A stretch of 64,000 nt of DNA from Halalkalicoccus sp. CGA53 (lineage in GTDB: Archaea > Halobacteriota > Halobacteria > Halobacteriales > Halalkalicoccaceae), in assembly GCF_036429475.1 (NCBI RefSeq), contig NZ_CP144125.1, positions 1,674,001 through 1,738,000 of the forward strand, given 5' to 3'. The notes beneath the pieces were generated by a model. That model worked only from the letters and a program-made list of their open reading frames with translations, was not told the DNA's origin and did no database searches. Position numbers and translations under genes: made by a program. Positions within the stretch are counted from its first letter, which is position 1. Every line of letters starts with the position of its first letter. Positions 52,219 through 60,091 of the stretch are shown here, one piece after another.

Positions 52219-53100
52219 ATGGCCGAGACGGAGCGAGCGCCCTCGGAACCGGGGTTCGATCTCCTGAGCGACGAGACACGGATCGATATCGTTCGGACGC
52301 TCGTCGATCACCTGCGCGAAAGCCCCGACGAGCCTTCGATCGGCTTCTCCGACCTCCGACGCCGAGTCGGAGTTCGCGACTCCGGGAACTTCAGCTACCA
52401 CTTGAACAAACTCGAAGGGCGGTTCGTCAGAAAGACGGCCGAGGGGTATCGTATCGCCCCTGCAGGGCTCAAGGTCGTCGCCGCACTCATCACCGGCACG
52501 TACGACACCGGTAGTCCGCTCGGTCCCCTCGAACTCGAGGACCGGTGTCCCGTCTGTGACGGACGGCTCACGGCGACGTACAGGGACGGCCTCCTCGGGG
52601 TACGCTGTCCGAACGACCACGTCTTCAAGAACACACTGCCGCCCGGCACGATCGACGATCGTACCCTACCGGAGGTGCTCGAACTCTGGACGCACAAGAC
52701 CAGGAACGATCTGGCCCTGGCGACCGAAGGGATCTGTCCGTTCTGTTACGGCCGATTGGAGCTCTCGGCCGGTTCCGATATCGGGCCCGAGTGCTCGGAG
52801 GTCGAGACGCGGTGTCCCCGCTGTGGGGTTTCACTCGAGATCCCGGTCATCGTGAGTGCGTGCCGACACCCGACCGTTACAGCGTACTACTTCGATCACG
52901 GGATCGATGTCCGAGCGACTCCGCTCTGGGCGTCCGAATTCTACGACCCCGTCGACGTCTCCCGATCGACCGATCCCGACCGGATACACCTCAGCATCGA
53001 CCTCGGCCACGACCCGCTCGCGGTGACGCTTGACGACTCCCTCGCCGTCGTACGGGTTTCCGCACCCGAGGACACGACCGAAGACCTGGCGGGCGGCTGA
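52219..53100 (+). CDS. ArsR-like regulator with zinc-ribbon domain (DUF7347/DUF7351-like)
   Basis: A 293-residue protein. The N-terminal winged helix is FDLLSDETRIDIVRTLVDHL, then SDLRRRVGVRDSGNFSYHLN and KLEGRFVRKTAEGYRIAPAG (about residues 13-90). The middle region holds zinc-ribbon-like pairs: DRCPVCDGRL, GVRCPNDHVF, GICPFCYGRL and TRCPRCGVSL. The C-terminal part is unassigned. It is typical of a halobacterial regulator class. Divergent from the DUF1648-CPBP operon, 124 bp between starts, and a candidate controller of that operon. Confidence 0.85.
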   Translation: MAETERAPSEPGFDLLSDETRIDIVRTLVDHLRESPDEPSIGFSDLRRRVGVRDSGNFSYHLNKLEGRFVRKTAEGYRIAPAGLKVVAALITGTYDTGSPLGPLELEDRCPVCDGRLTATYRDGLLGVRCPNDHVFKNTLPPGTIDDRTLPEVLELWTHKTRNDLALATEGICPFCYGRLELSAGSDIGPECSEVETRCPRCGVSLEIPVIVSACRHPTVTAYYFDHGIDVRATPLWASEFYDPVDVSRSTDPDRIHLSIDLGHDPLAVTLDDSLAVVRVSAPEDTTEDLAGG

Positions 53101-53206
53101 CGGCGATCGTTCCCCGTTCTCCCGACCGTTTCCCTTCCGTTCGGTGTGGTGCGATCGACGAACGAATCGGTTCGGTGCTCGAAAAGGAGACGTGTACGGC
53201 TTAGTA

Positions 53207-53220
53207 GAGCCTCTCGGCTC
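53207..53220 (+). terminator. Hairpin after the ArsR-like zinc-ribbon gene
   Basis: GAGCC-tctc-GGCTC lies 106 bp after the stop, followed by cgtttcaacctt. A weak terminator candidate; no long T tract. Confidence 0.25.
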
Positions 53221-53352
53221 CGTTTCAACCTTCGTACGGAACACCCAGGTCCACCCTTTCTCCCACGGTGTTACACTTCTCAGGGTTTGGGAATCCGCTC
53301 CGTGGTCTAAGTACTCGGTGGGTGTATCAGTAGTTGTAAGGAGAGACCGATC

Positions 53353-53919
53353 ATGTCCATATCCACACCGACTGAGAACAGACTCGAGAGCAGGATCGGC
53401 GGGCTCACGCTCACCGGAACGCCACACGCGCTTTCCGCGTGGTTCGTCGTCGCGTTGCGGCTCGTCATGGGCGGGGCGTTTCTCGGGGCTGGCCTCGGGA
53501 AGGTCGCGTTCGTCTCGGGCGAGTCCTTCGACGCGGCGGGCTACCTCATGGGTTCGGAGGGTCCCGTCGCGGGGATCTACGCGGCGATGGCCGCGAGCAC
53601 GATGCTGATGGAGGTGGTGAACGTCGTCGTCCCGGTGACGCAGGTGCTGATCGGGATCGCCCTCATTACAGGGGCGTTCGTCCGACTGGCGGCGCTCGGC
53701 GGGGCGCTGCAGATGGCGATGTTCTACCTGGGGAGTTGGGACGTCGCGGGGCCGCTGGGGTTCGTGAACTCGAACCTGGTCTACCTCGTGGTGTTCCTCG
53801 CGGTCGCGGCGTTCGGCGCGGGGCGGATCCTCGGGCTCGACCGATACATCGAGGGGATCGACGTTGGGGGCCAGCCGCTCGTCGAGCGCTACCCGAAAAC
53901 CAGGTACCTCCTCGGCTGA
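53353..53919 (+). CDS. DoxX-family membrane protein
   Basis: A 188-residue protein with four transmembrane helices: FVVALRLVMGGAFLGAGLGK, VVPVTQVLIGIALITGAFVR, LAALGGALQMAMFYLGSW and LVYLVVFLAVAAFGAGRILG. RLVMGGAFLGAGLGKV and the GALQMAMFYLG block match the DoxX/DoxD family, which includes thiosulfate:quinone oxidoreductase subunits and uncharacterised relatives. The Shine-Dalgarno-like aaggaga (53338-53344) 8 bp before the ATG indicates a leadered transcript, unusual in this window. Confidence 0.88.
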   Translation: MSISTPTENRLESRIGGLTLTGTPHALSAWFVVALRLVMGGAFLGAGLGKVAFVSGESFDAAGYLMGSEGPVAGIYAAMAASTMLMEVVNVVVPVTQVLIGIALITGAFVRLAALGGALQMAMFYLGSWDVAGPLGFVNSNLVYLVVFLAVAAFGAGRILGLDRYIEGIDVGGQPLVERYPKTRYLLG

Positions 53920-54044
53920 ACTCCATCTCACTCACTCTACGAACTCCGGACCGAGTGATCGGAAGCTTCCTTCTTCCCGGTGGAGTACCGACGACCGTTG
54001 CCTGCGCACGAAACACCTGTAACCCCTCCCGACGAAACGGGGCC

Positions 54045-54704
54045 ATGCGCTTCGCACCCGGGGCTCTCTGGTACGCGGTGCCCGCGTTCCTGATCGCGTT
54101 GCCGGCGTTCCTCGTCTCGGCCTGGCTCACGCTCGCGTTCGCCGCCGTCGGCGGGTTCGTCCTCTTCTTCTTCCGCGATCCGGACCGCTCGCCACCCTTC
54201 TCGGGGATCGTCTCGCCCGCCGACGGGAAGGTCACGGTGATCCGCGAGGAAGGCGACCGGATCCGAGTCGGGGTGTTCATGAGTCCGTTCGACGTCCACG
54301 TCAACCGCGCGCCGACCGACGGAACCGTACAGAGGGTCGAACACAGCCCCGGGGACTACCGACCGGCGTTCTCGAAGGACTCCGAGCACAACGAACGCGT
54401 CGAGATCGGGTTCGAGGAGTTCTCGGTGACGCTCATCGCGGGGGCGTTCGCCCGCCGGATCACCCCCTACGTCGAGACCGGCGACGAGCTCTCTCGCGGC
54501 GAGAAGATCGGCCACATCGCGTTCGGGAGCCGGGCGGACGTCCTCTTACCCCCGGAGATAGGGAGGGAGGACCTCCTCGTCGAGAAAGGCGAGCGGGTGA
54601 CCGCGGGCGAGACACTGCTGGCGGACACCGAGGGGTCGGATCCGTTCGGGTTCGACGGGACGGACGCGACCGCGGTCGACGATCGGCCGCTGTCGGCCGA
54701 CTAA
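54045..54704 (+). CDS. asd: Archaeal phosphatidylserine decarboxylase proenzyme
   Basis: A 219-residue protein: two N-terminal transmembrane helices (residues 9-40), then the decarboxylase core FFRDPDRSPPFSGIVSPADG, FMSPFDVHVNRAPTDG (His-rich site) and the autocleavage serine in AFGSRADVLLP, where cleavage at Gly-Ser yields the pyruvoyl cofactor. It makes archaetidylethanolamine from archaetidylserine. An acidic C-terminal tail of about 25 residues is halophile-specific. The stop overlaps the convergent AAA gene by 4 bp. Confidence 0.92.
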   Translation: MRFAPGALWYAVPAFLIALPAFLVSAWLTLAFAAVGGFVLFFFRDPDRSPPFSGIVSPADGKVTVIREEGDRIRVGVFMSPFDVHVNRAPTDGTVQRVEHSPGDYRPAFSKDSEHNERVEIGFEEFSVTLIAGAFARRITPYVETGDELSRGEKIGHIAFGSRADVLLPPEIGREDLLVEKGERVTAGETLLADTEGSDPFGFDGTDATAVDDRPLSAD

Positions 54705-56809
54705 GGCTCGCGGGCGGCGTCGATCTCCTCGCGCGCGGCCGCGAAGTGTCCCTCCCCGATCACGACCTCCGCCGCGCGCTCGGTCGCCTCCTCCGGGCCG
54801 TACTCGTCGGCGATCTCGCGGATCGCCCGCATCGAGGCGTTCCGTACCAGCGCCGCGATGTCCGCACCCGAGTATCCCACTAACTCGTCGGCGATCGTGT
54901 CGAGGTCGACCGTCTCGTCTATCGGTCTGCCCGTCGCGTGGACCGCGAGGATCTCCCGGCGTGCTTCGGCGTCCGGATCGGGAACGAGGACGTGCGTCTC
55001 GAGGCGACCCGGCCGGAGGAGCGCGGGGTCGAGCGCCTCCCGCCTGTTGGTCGCGGCCAGTACGACCAGGTTCGGGTTCTCCGCCAGACTATCGAGCTCT
55101 GCCAGTAGCTGGGAGACGACGCGCTCGGTCACCTCGTGGGTGCCGTCGCCACGCTGGCTCGCGATGGCGTCGATCTCGTCGAAGAAGACGATCGACGGCG
55201 CGGACTGTCTGGCACGCTCGAACACCTTTCGTACCGCCTTCTCGGACTCCCCGACGTACCGGTCGAGCAGTTCGGGCCCGGCGACGCTGATGAAGTTCAC
55301 GCCGCTCTCGCTCGCGATCGCGCGCGCGAGCATCGTCTTCCCGGTGCCGGGCGGGCCGTAGAGCAGCACGCCCGACGGCGGTTTCGTCCCCGTCTCGTCG
55401 AAGAGTTCGCCGTAGGTCAGCGGCCACTCGACGGCCTCCTGGAGCGTACGTTTCGCCTCCGCCAGCCCGCCGACGTCCTCGAACCCGGTCTTGGGGGTCT
55501 CGGCGACGAACTCGCGCATCGCGCTCGGTTCGACCGCCGCCATCGCCCCCTCGAAGTCCTCCTTCGTCACCTGGAGCTCCGCGAGCGAGCCGCGTTCGTC
55601 GCGATACCGGCGCAGGGCGTTCATCCCGGCCTCCGTCGCGAGCGCGTGGACGTCCGCGCCGACGAAACCGTAGGTACGTGACGCGAGCCAGTCGATCGAG
55701 ACGTCCTCGGCGAGCGGCATCCCCCGCGTGTGGACCTCGAAGATCTCCTTTCTCCCACTCTCGTCCGGGACGCCGATCTCGATCTCGCGGTCGAACCGGC
55801 CACCCCGCCGCAGCGCGGGATCGAGCGAGTCGACCCGGTTGGTCGCCCCGATGACGACGACGTCGCCTCTGGCCTCGAGGCCGTCCATCAGGCTTAGGAG
55901 CTGGGCGACGACGCGGTTCTCGGCGTCGGCCCCACCGTCGTTGCGTTTGCCCGCCACCGAATCGATCTCGTCGAAGAAGACGATCGCGGGGGCGTTCTCC
56001 TGGGCCTCCTCGAACCGCTCTCGGAGCCGCTCCTCGGACTCGCCTTTGTACTTCGACATGATCTCCGGGCCGGAGATCGTGTAGAAGTTCGCGTCGACCT
56101 CGTTCGCGACCGCCCGGGCGATCAGCGTCTTTCCGGTGCCGGGCGGGCCGTAGAGCAGCACGCCCTTCGGCGCGTCGATCCCGACGTGTCTGAACAGTTC
56201 CGGCTCCGAGAGCGGGAGTTCGATCATCTCCCGGACGAGGTCTAACTCCTCGTCGAGGCCGCCGATGTCCTCGTAGCTCACCCGGCCACTCGCCTCCTCC
56301 GCGCCGCTTTCGACGTCCGCGGGAACCGTCACCCGGGTCTCCTCGGAGATGTGGACGGTTCCGGAGGGCTCGGTGTGGGTGATCGTAAAGGGGCCGACGC
56401 CGAGCCGTTCGATCCGTACCCGTTGTCCCGCGCTCACCGGTCGGTCCCGCAGGTCGCGTTTGACCGCCGCCTCGACGCTCCTCGCGTCGTCCTCGGTGAT
56501 CGAGACGGGCGGGGTGACCGTCACGCTCGCGGCCTGTCTCACCGACTGTTTTCGCACGCTGACCGTGTCGCCGATCGAGACGCCCGCGTTCTGTCGCGTG
56601 TCGGCGTCGATCTGGATCGCGCCGGCTCCCAGGTCGCCGCCGCCGGGCCAGACCTTCGCGACGGTGGTCTTCTCACCCTCGATCAGGACGGTGTCGCCGC
56701 TCAGCACGCCGAGACGCGAGCGAACACCCTCGGGAAGCCGCGCCACCCCCCGGCCGGCGTCGCGCTTTTCGGCACCCTTGACCGTCAGCGTGACCTCTAC
56801 GTCGTTCAT
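54701..56809 (-). CDS. Cdc48/VAT-type AAA+ ATPase
   Basis: A 702-residue unfoldase with an N-terminal CDC48-N double-psi barrel (residues 1-185; GEKTTVAKVWPGGGDLGAGA) and two AAA+ rings, each with Walker A GPPGTGKT and Walker B IVFFDEIDS/IVFFDEIDA. YEDIGGLDEELDLVREMIEL is the D1 signature and FEDVGGLAEAKRTLQEAVEW the D2 signature. It extracts and unfolds proteins for the proteasome. ATG 56809 is chosen, as MNDVEVTLTVKGAEKRDAGR is the usual start. Confidence 0.96.
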   Translation of the reverse strand: MNDVEVTLTVKGAEKRDAGRGVARLPEGVRSRLGVLSGDTVLIEGEKTTVAKVWPGGGDLGAGAIQIDADTRQNAGVSIGDTVSVRKQSVRQAASVTVTPPVSITEDDARSVEAAVKRDLRDRPVSAGQRVRIERLGVGPFTITHTEPSGTVHISEETRVTVPADVESGAEEASGRVSYEDIGGLDEELDLVREMIELPLSEPELFRHVGIDAPKGVLLYGPPGTGKTLIARAVANEVDANFYTISGPEIMSKYKGESEERLRERFEEAQENAPAIVFFDEIDSVAGKRNDGGADAENRVVAQLLSLMDGLEARGDVVVIGATNRVDSLDPALRRGGRFDREIEIGVPDESGRKEIFEVHTRGMPLAEDVSIDWLASRTYGFVGADVHALATEAGMNALRRYRDERGSLAELQVTKEDFEGAMAAVEPSAMREFVAETPKTGFEDVGGLAEAKRTLQEAVEWPLTYGELFDETGTKPPSGVLLYGPPGTGKTMLARAIASESGVNFISVAGPELLDRYVGESEKAVRKVFERARQSAPSIVFFDEIDAIASQRGDGTHEVTERVVSQLLAELDSLAENPNLVVLAATNRREALDPALLRPGRLETHVLVPDPDAEARREILAVHATGRPIDETVDLDTIADELVGYSGADIAALVRNASMRAIREIADEYGPEEATERAAEVVIGEGHFAAAREEIDAAREP

Positions 56810-56892
56810 ACCCCTCCTACCCACCGTGCCGTCATTATCGTTCGCCCCCGGCGGGGGCAACTGCTATGTGTCACGGCGTCACACCCTCTCGC

Positions 56893-57027
56893 ATGGTCGC
56901 ACAGACCACACGCGAGGACGGGACCTGGTTCGAGTGCGAAGCCTGCGGGCTGCTCTTCGACGAGCGCGAGAGCGCGCGGCAGCACGAACGGACCTGCGAC
57001 GCGGAGGAGCCGACGTACATCCAGTAG
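56893..57027 (+). CDS. 44-residue zinc-ribbon microprotein (DUF7128-like)
   Basis: The frame starts MVAQTTREDGTWFECEACGL and continues LFDERESARQHERTCDAEEP then TYIQ. C-x2-C (ECEACG) and H-x4-C (QHERTC) form a single C2HC zinc-finger-like site, a layout conserved in very small halobacterial proteins. Position, codon use and zinc motif support a real gene despite its length. It is divergent from the Cdc48 gene. Confidence 0.8.
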   Translation: MVAQTTREDGTWFECEACGLLFDERESARQHERTCDAEEPTYIQ

Positions 57028-57129
57028 CGAGAGCGGTTTTCCTGGTCGGACTCGTCGTCCACCCGGTCGTCGACCCGCGAGCGGAGCGTGACGCACGCTG
57101 TTGATCACCCGGGAAGACGAAGGGAGGCC

Positions 57130-57693
57130 ATGAGCAACGAGAAGGAGGGGATGCTCTCCGGAGCGCTCTACGACGCGAGCGACCCCGAACTCGTCGCGGA
57201 ACGGAGACGCGCACGGGAGTTCACGGATCGGTGCAGCCGGACGCGAGTGAACGAGTGTGAGGAGCGAAATCGCCTGCTCTCCGAACTCCTCGGCTCGCGC
57301 GGGGAGCGGTGTCTGATAGAGCCACCCTTCCGGTGTGATTACGGTTACAACCTCCACGTCGGCGACGGGTTCTTCGCGAACTACGACTGCGTGGCTCTCG
57401 ACGTTCGTCGAATCGAGATCGGTCGAAACTGCCTGCTCGGGCCGGGCGTCCACCTCTACACCGCGACCCACCCGATCGACCCGGACGATCGGACCGAGCG
57501 TCTGGAGTACGGAGAACCGGTGACGATCGGGGACGACGTCTGGATCGGCGGCCGGGCGGTCGTGAATCCAGGCGTCGAGATCGGGGACGGCAGCGTCGTC
57601 GCCTCCGGCGCGGTCGTGATCGGGGACGTCCCGGCGGGGGTGGTCGTCGGCGGGAACCCCGCGAGGGTCGTAAAAGAGGTCGGTGGGGAGTGA
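57130..57693 (+). CDS. Maltose/galactoside O-acetyltransferase-like protein (LbetaH hexapeptide family)
   Basis: A 187-residue acyltransferase: MLSGALYDASDPELVAERRR opens the maltose-acetyltransferase domain, then PPFRCDYGYNLHVGDGFFAN and the left-handed beta-helix repeats with TATHPIDPDDRTERLEYGEP and GDDVWIGGRAVVNPGVEIGD. Catalytic His is in TATHPID. It acetylates a sugar using acetyl-CoA, trimeric. The substrate in this archaeon is unknown. ATG 57130 was selected over an upstream in-frame start. Confidence 0.92.
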   Translation: MSNEKEGMLSGALYDASDPELVAERRRAREFTDRCSRTRVNECEERNRLLSELLGSRGERCLIEPPFRCDYGYNLHVGDGFFANYDCVALDVRRIEIGRNCLLGPGVHLYTATHPIDPDDRTERLEYGEPVTIGDDVWIGGRAVVNPGVEIGDGSVVASGAVVIGDVPAGVVVGGNPARVVKEVGGE

Positions 57694-57707
57694 GACGTCG
57701 GTGAAGA

Positions 57708-58136
57708 CTACTCCCTGCCGGTGATCTCGTAGGCGAACTCGCCGGTCGCGTCCTCGGCGAAGACGAACACCCGGCCACGGGCGACCTCGGGATCGGCCTC
57801 GACGACCGCCGAGACCTCCCGGGCTGTCACCGAGACGCCCGGGAAGAGTTCGTCGGTCTCGCCCGGCTCGATCAGTACGCGGCCGACGCCGGTCGCCTCG
57901 ATGATCTCGTCGTGGGTGTCGTGGTCGTTGACGTACACCATCACGCCCTCGGTCTCGGTCGGGTCGGTGACGAGGACGTGGACCTCCTTTCCGGGTGGGG
58001 TCTCGACGCGTTCGTCGACCTCCTCGGGCTCGCGACGGTAGACGACGGTCCGTCCGTCGAGATAGGTGACGGCGATCCCCTCCTCGCGGAACTCGACTCC
58101 GAGCGTCGCGGGCGAGATGTCGCTTCTGAACTCCAT
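57708..58136 (-). CDS. Conserved halobacterial protein (DUF5796-like)
   Basis: A 142-residue, beta-rich acidic protein: MEFRSDISPATLGVEFREEG, then YLDGRTVVYRREPEEVDERV, and EATGVGRVLIEPGETDELFP followed by GVSVTAREVSAVV. The size and block order match a Halobacteria-only family of unknown function. It is convergent with the acetyltransferase gene. Confidence 0.82.
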   Translation of the reverse strand: MEFRSDISPATLGVEFREEGIAVTYLDGRTVVYRREPEEVDERVETPPGKEVHVLVTDPTETEGVMVYVNDHDTHDEIIEATGVGRVLIEPGETDELFPGVSVTAREVSAVVEADPEVARGRVFVFAEDATGEFAYEITGRE

Positions 58137-58223
58137 GGGCGGACTACGCCCCGCGCGGCAAAAACGACCGGGATCGCGTGCTCGAACCGCCACGGGTAAG
58201 TCACTACTCCCTCTCGACCCGCC

Positions 58224-59075
58224 ATGGACGGCCGCGCACGGGCACCGGCAGCCGGGACGATCTGCAACGCGCTCGCCACCGGGCGCGGCTCGGCGTTCGC
58301 CATCGACGGCGTGGAGACGACCGCGACCGTCTCCCTCGAACCCGGTACCGAAATCGAAGGGGAGATAGCGGAGGATCCGGAGGCCGACACGGCGCTGATC
58401 GAACGGTGTGTCTCGCTCGCGGTCGAACGGTACGACGACGAGTCGCTCGGAGGTCTCGTGAGAACCGAGAGTTCGATCCCGATGGCGGCGGGGTTGAAGA
58501 GCTCGAGCGCGGCGGCCAACGCGACGGTTCTCGCGACGTGTGACGCGCTCGGGATCGAGGTCGATCGCACGGAGGCCTGCCTGCTCGGCGTGCGGGCCGC
58601 TCGCGAGGCGGGCGTGACGGTCACCGGGGCGTTCGACGACGCCTCGGCGAGCATGCTCGGTGGGGTGACGGTCACCGACAACGCCCGCGACGAACTGCTC
58701 GCACACGAGACCGTCGACTGGGACGTGCTCGTCTGGACGCCCGAGGAGCGAGCGTTCAGCGCCGAAGCGGACGTCTCCGCCTGCGAGCGGATCGCCACGA
58801 TCGCGGAGCTGGTCGAGGAGCTCGCCCTCGCCGGGCGGTACGGCGAGGCGATGACGGTGAACGGACTCGCGTTCTCGGCCGCACTCGGTTTTCCCACCGA
58901 GCCGGCGATCGAGGCGCTGCCCGAGGCAGAGGGGGTCTCGCTCTCTGGGACCGGCCCGAGCGTGGTGGCGGTCGGCGACCGGAAGGCGTTAGGGGGAGTG
59001 CGTGAGCAGTGGGAAGAGAGGACCGGAACCACATGGCTGACGACCACACAGACGGCGGGGGCGAGACGGGGATGA
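58224..59075 (+). CDS. Archaeal shikimate kinase (GHMP superfamily)
   Basis: A 283-residue GHMP-type kinase, phosphorylating shikimate at the 3-OH in aromatic amino-acid synthesis; unrelated to bacterial AroK. The ATP-binding signature is SSIPMAAGLKSSSAAANATV. GVTVTGAFDDASASMLGGVT supplies a conserved loop and SLSGTGPSVVAVGD is the C-terminal glycine-rich motif. It overlaps the chorismate mutase gene, an arrangement typical of haloarchaea. Confidence 0.93.
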   Translation: MDGRARAPAAGTICNALATGRGSAFAIDGVETTATVSLEPGTEIEGEIAEDPEADTALIERCVSLAVERYDDESLGGLVRTESSIPMAAGLKSSSAAANATVLATCDALGIEVDRTEACLLGVRAAREAGVTVTGAFDDASASMLGGVTVTDNARDELLAHETVDWDVLVWTPEERAFSAEADVSACERIATIAELVEELALAGRYGEAMTVNGLAFSAALGFPTEPAIEALPEAEGVSLSGTGPSVVAVGDRKALGGVREQWEERTGTTWLTTTQTAGARRG

Positions 59076-59347
59076 ACCTGGACGAGCTACGCGAGGAGAT
59101 CCAGGAGATCGACCACGATCTCGTCGAACTCATCGCCCGCCGGACCTACGTCGCCTCCACCATCGCGGAGGTCAAGGCACGCGAGGGGCTGCCGACGACC
59201 GACGAGGGTCAGGAACAGCGGGTGATGGACCGGGCGGGCGAGAACGCAGAACGGTTCGACGTGGAGTCGAACCTGGTGAAGGCGATCTTTCGGCTACTGA
59301 TCGAACTGAACAAAGTAGAGCAGAGACAAGCTACCGAAAACGAGTGA
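59033..59347 (+). CDS. Chorismate mutase (AroQ class)
   Basis: A 104-residue all-helical enzyme converting chorismate to prephenate. The AroQ core is LDELREEIQEIDHDLVELIA, then RRTYVASTIAEVKAREGLPT, QEQRVMDRAGENAERFDVES and AIFRLLIELNKVEQR, with catalytic Arg/Lys and Glu/Gln in these helices. The start is ATG 59033, or ATG 59072, which overlaps the shikimate kinase stop by ATGA; the shorter form retains the whole core. Coupled to shikimate kinase. Confidence 0.92.
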   Translation: MADDHTDGGGETGMNLDELREEIQEIDHDLVELIARRTYVASTIAEVKAREGLPTTDEGQEQRVMDRAGENAERFDVESNLVKAIFRLLIELNKVEQRQATENE

Positions 59348-59370
59348 CTGCGCCCCGACGAGGTGCGAAC

Positions 59371-59391
59371 CGAGTAGCCGTGCTCTACTCG
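59371..59391 (+). terminator. Hairpin downstream of chorismate mutase
   Basis: CGAGTAG-ccgtgct-CTACTCG has a perfect 7-bp stem and a 7-nt loop, 24 bp after the stop. Likely a transcription-end structure. Confidence 0.4.
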
Positions 59392-59732
59392 GACAGTACT
59401 CGACGTCATCGGTCCCGTCGGTGGAGTGATCGCACACGAAGGGTTCGAACTACTGACGAGGGGAAATCGACTCCGAGCGAGCCGAGACTGGCAGTACTCG
59501 AGAGAGACCGGAGTCGGGTGATGCAGATCACCGAGTGACGATCGGTTCGGCCGCCAGTGGCGCGGACGGCTGAACGACCGGCACGACGGCCGGGTGTCGA
59601 GTACCCGACCCAGGGGAGCGAGCACGTGGTTGGCGAGGGACTCGATCGGCCGAGTCACCGGAGGGGGAGGTGAGGAAGGTGGCTCTGACGGAAGTGGGGA
59701 GCGTGCCAGGGGAGGGTCGAACCCGTGCAGGC

Positions 59733-59921
59733 GCCTCTGACACCACGTAACACTGCTCCCCGGATACCGATAGAGTATCAGCACAATAAGTATTCGTACT
59801 GACTGTAGTTCGTCCGTTCGTGTCACTATCCTCATTGAAACTCATTTCGCACGTCACCACTCGAACAGACGAACAAAGAGACGTGATACCGTTTCGAGCA
59901 GTGTTACGTGGTGTCAGAGGC
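59733..59921. mobile_element. MITE-like element with perfect 26-bp terminal inverted repeats
   Basis: The left end (59733-59758, beginning GCCTCTGACACC) is the exact reverse complement of the right end (59896-59921, ending GGTGTCAGAGGC) over 26 bp. A second, inner pair GTTCGTCCGTTCG (59808-59820) and CGAACAGACGAAC (59862-59874) matches at 12 of 13. There is no coding capacity. Length, perfect TIRs and AT-richer core fit a non-autonomous miniature transposon, though an obvious target-site duplication is not seen. Confidence 0.6.
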
Positions 59922-60091
59922 ACGTACTCTCTTGCTCGACCGGTCGTAAGTGAGGGATGGATACCCCCCACTCGACCGTACTCGGTTGTGCTACCGCCAT
60001 GTCAATAGCGATTGACGCTAGAAGGTGGAAACGGCTGTTACGCACCACCCTCAGCATCTAGCCTACGCCGCTCTCTACACGATCGATGGAC

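Larger units (their letters stand above)
59348..60091. other. Gene-free interval carrying an inverted-repeat element
   Basis: No frame has protein character. It contains a hairpin 24 bp after chorismate mutase (59371-59391) and a 189-bp element with perfect 26-bp terminal inverted repeats (59733-59921). The inner part of that element is visibly more AT-rich than the neighbours. Confidence 0.6.

Noticed and set aside
53269-53277. GTGTTACAC dyad upstream of the DoxX gene
   Set aside because: Only 4-bp arms; not distinguishable from chance.
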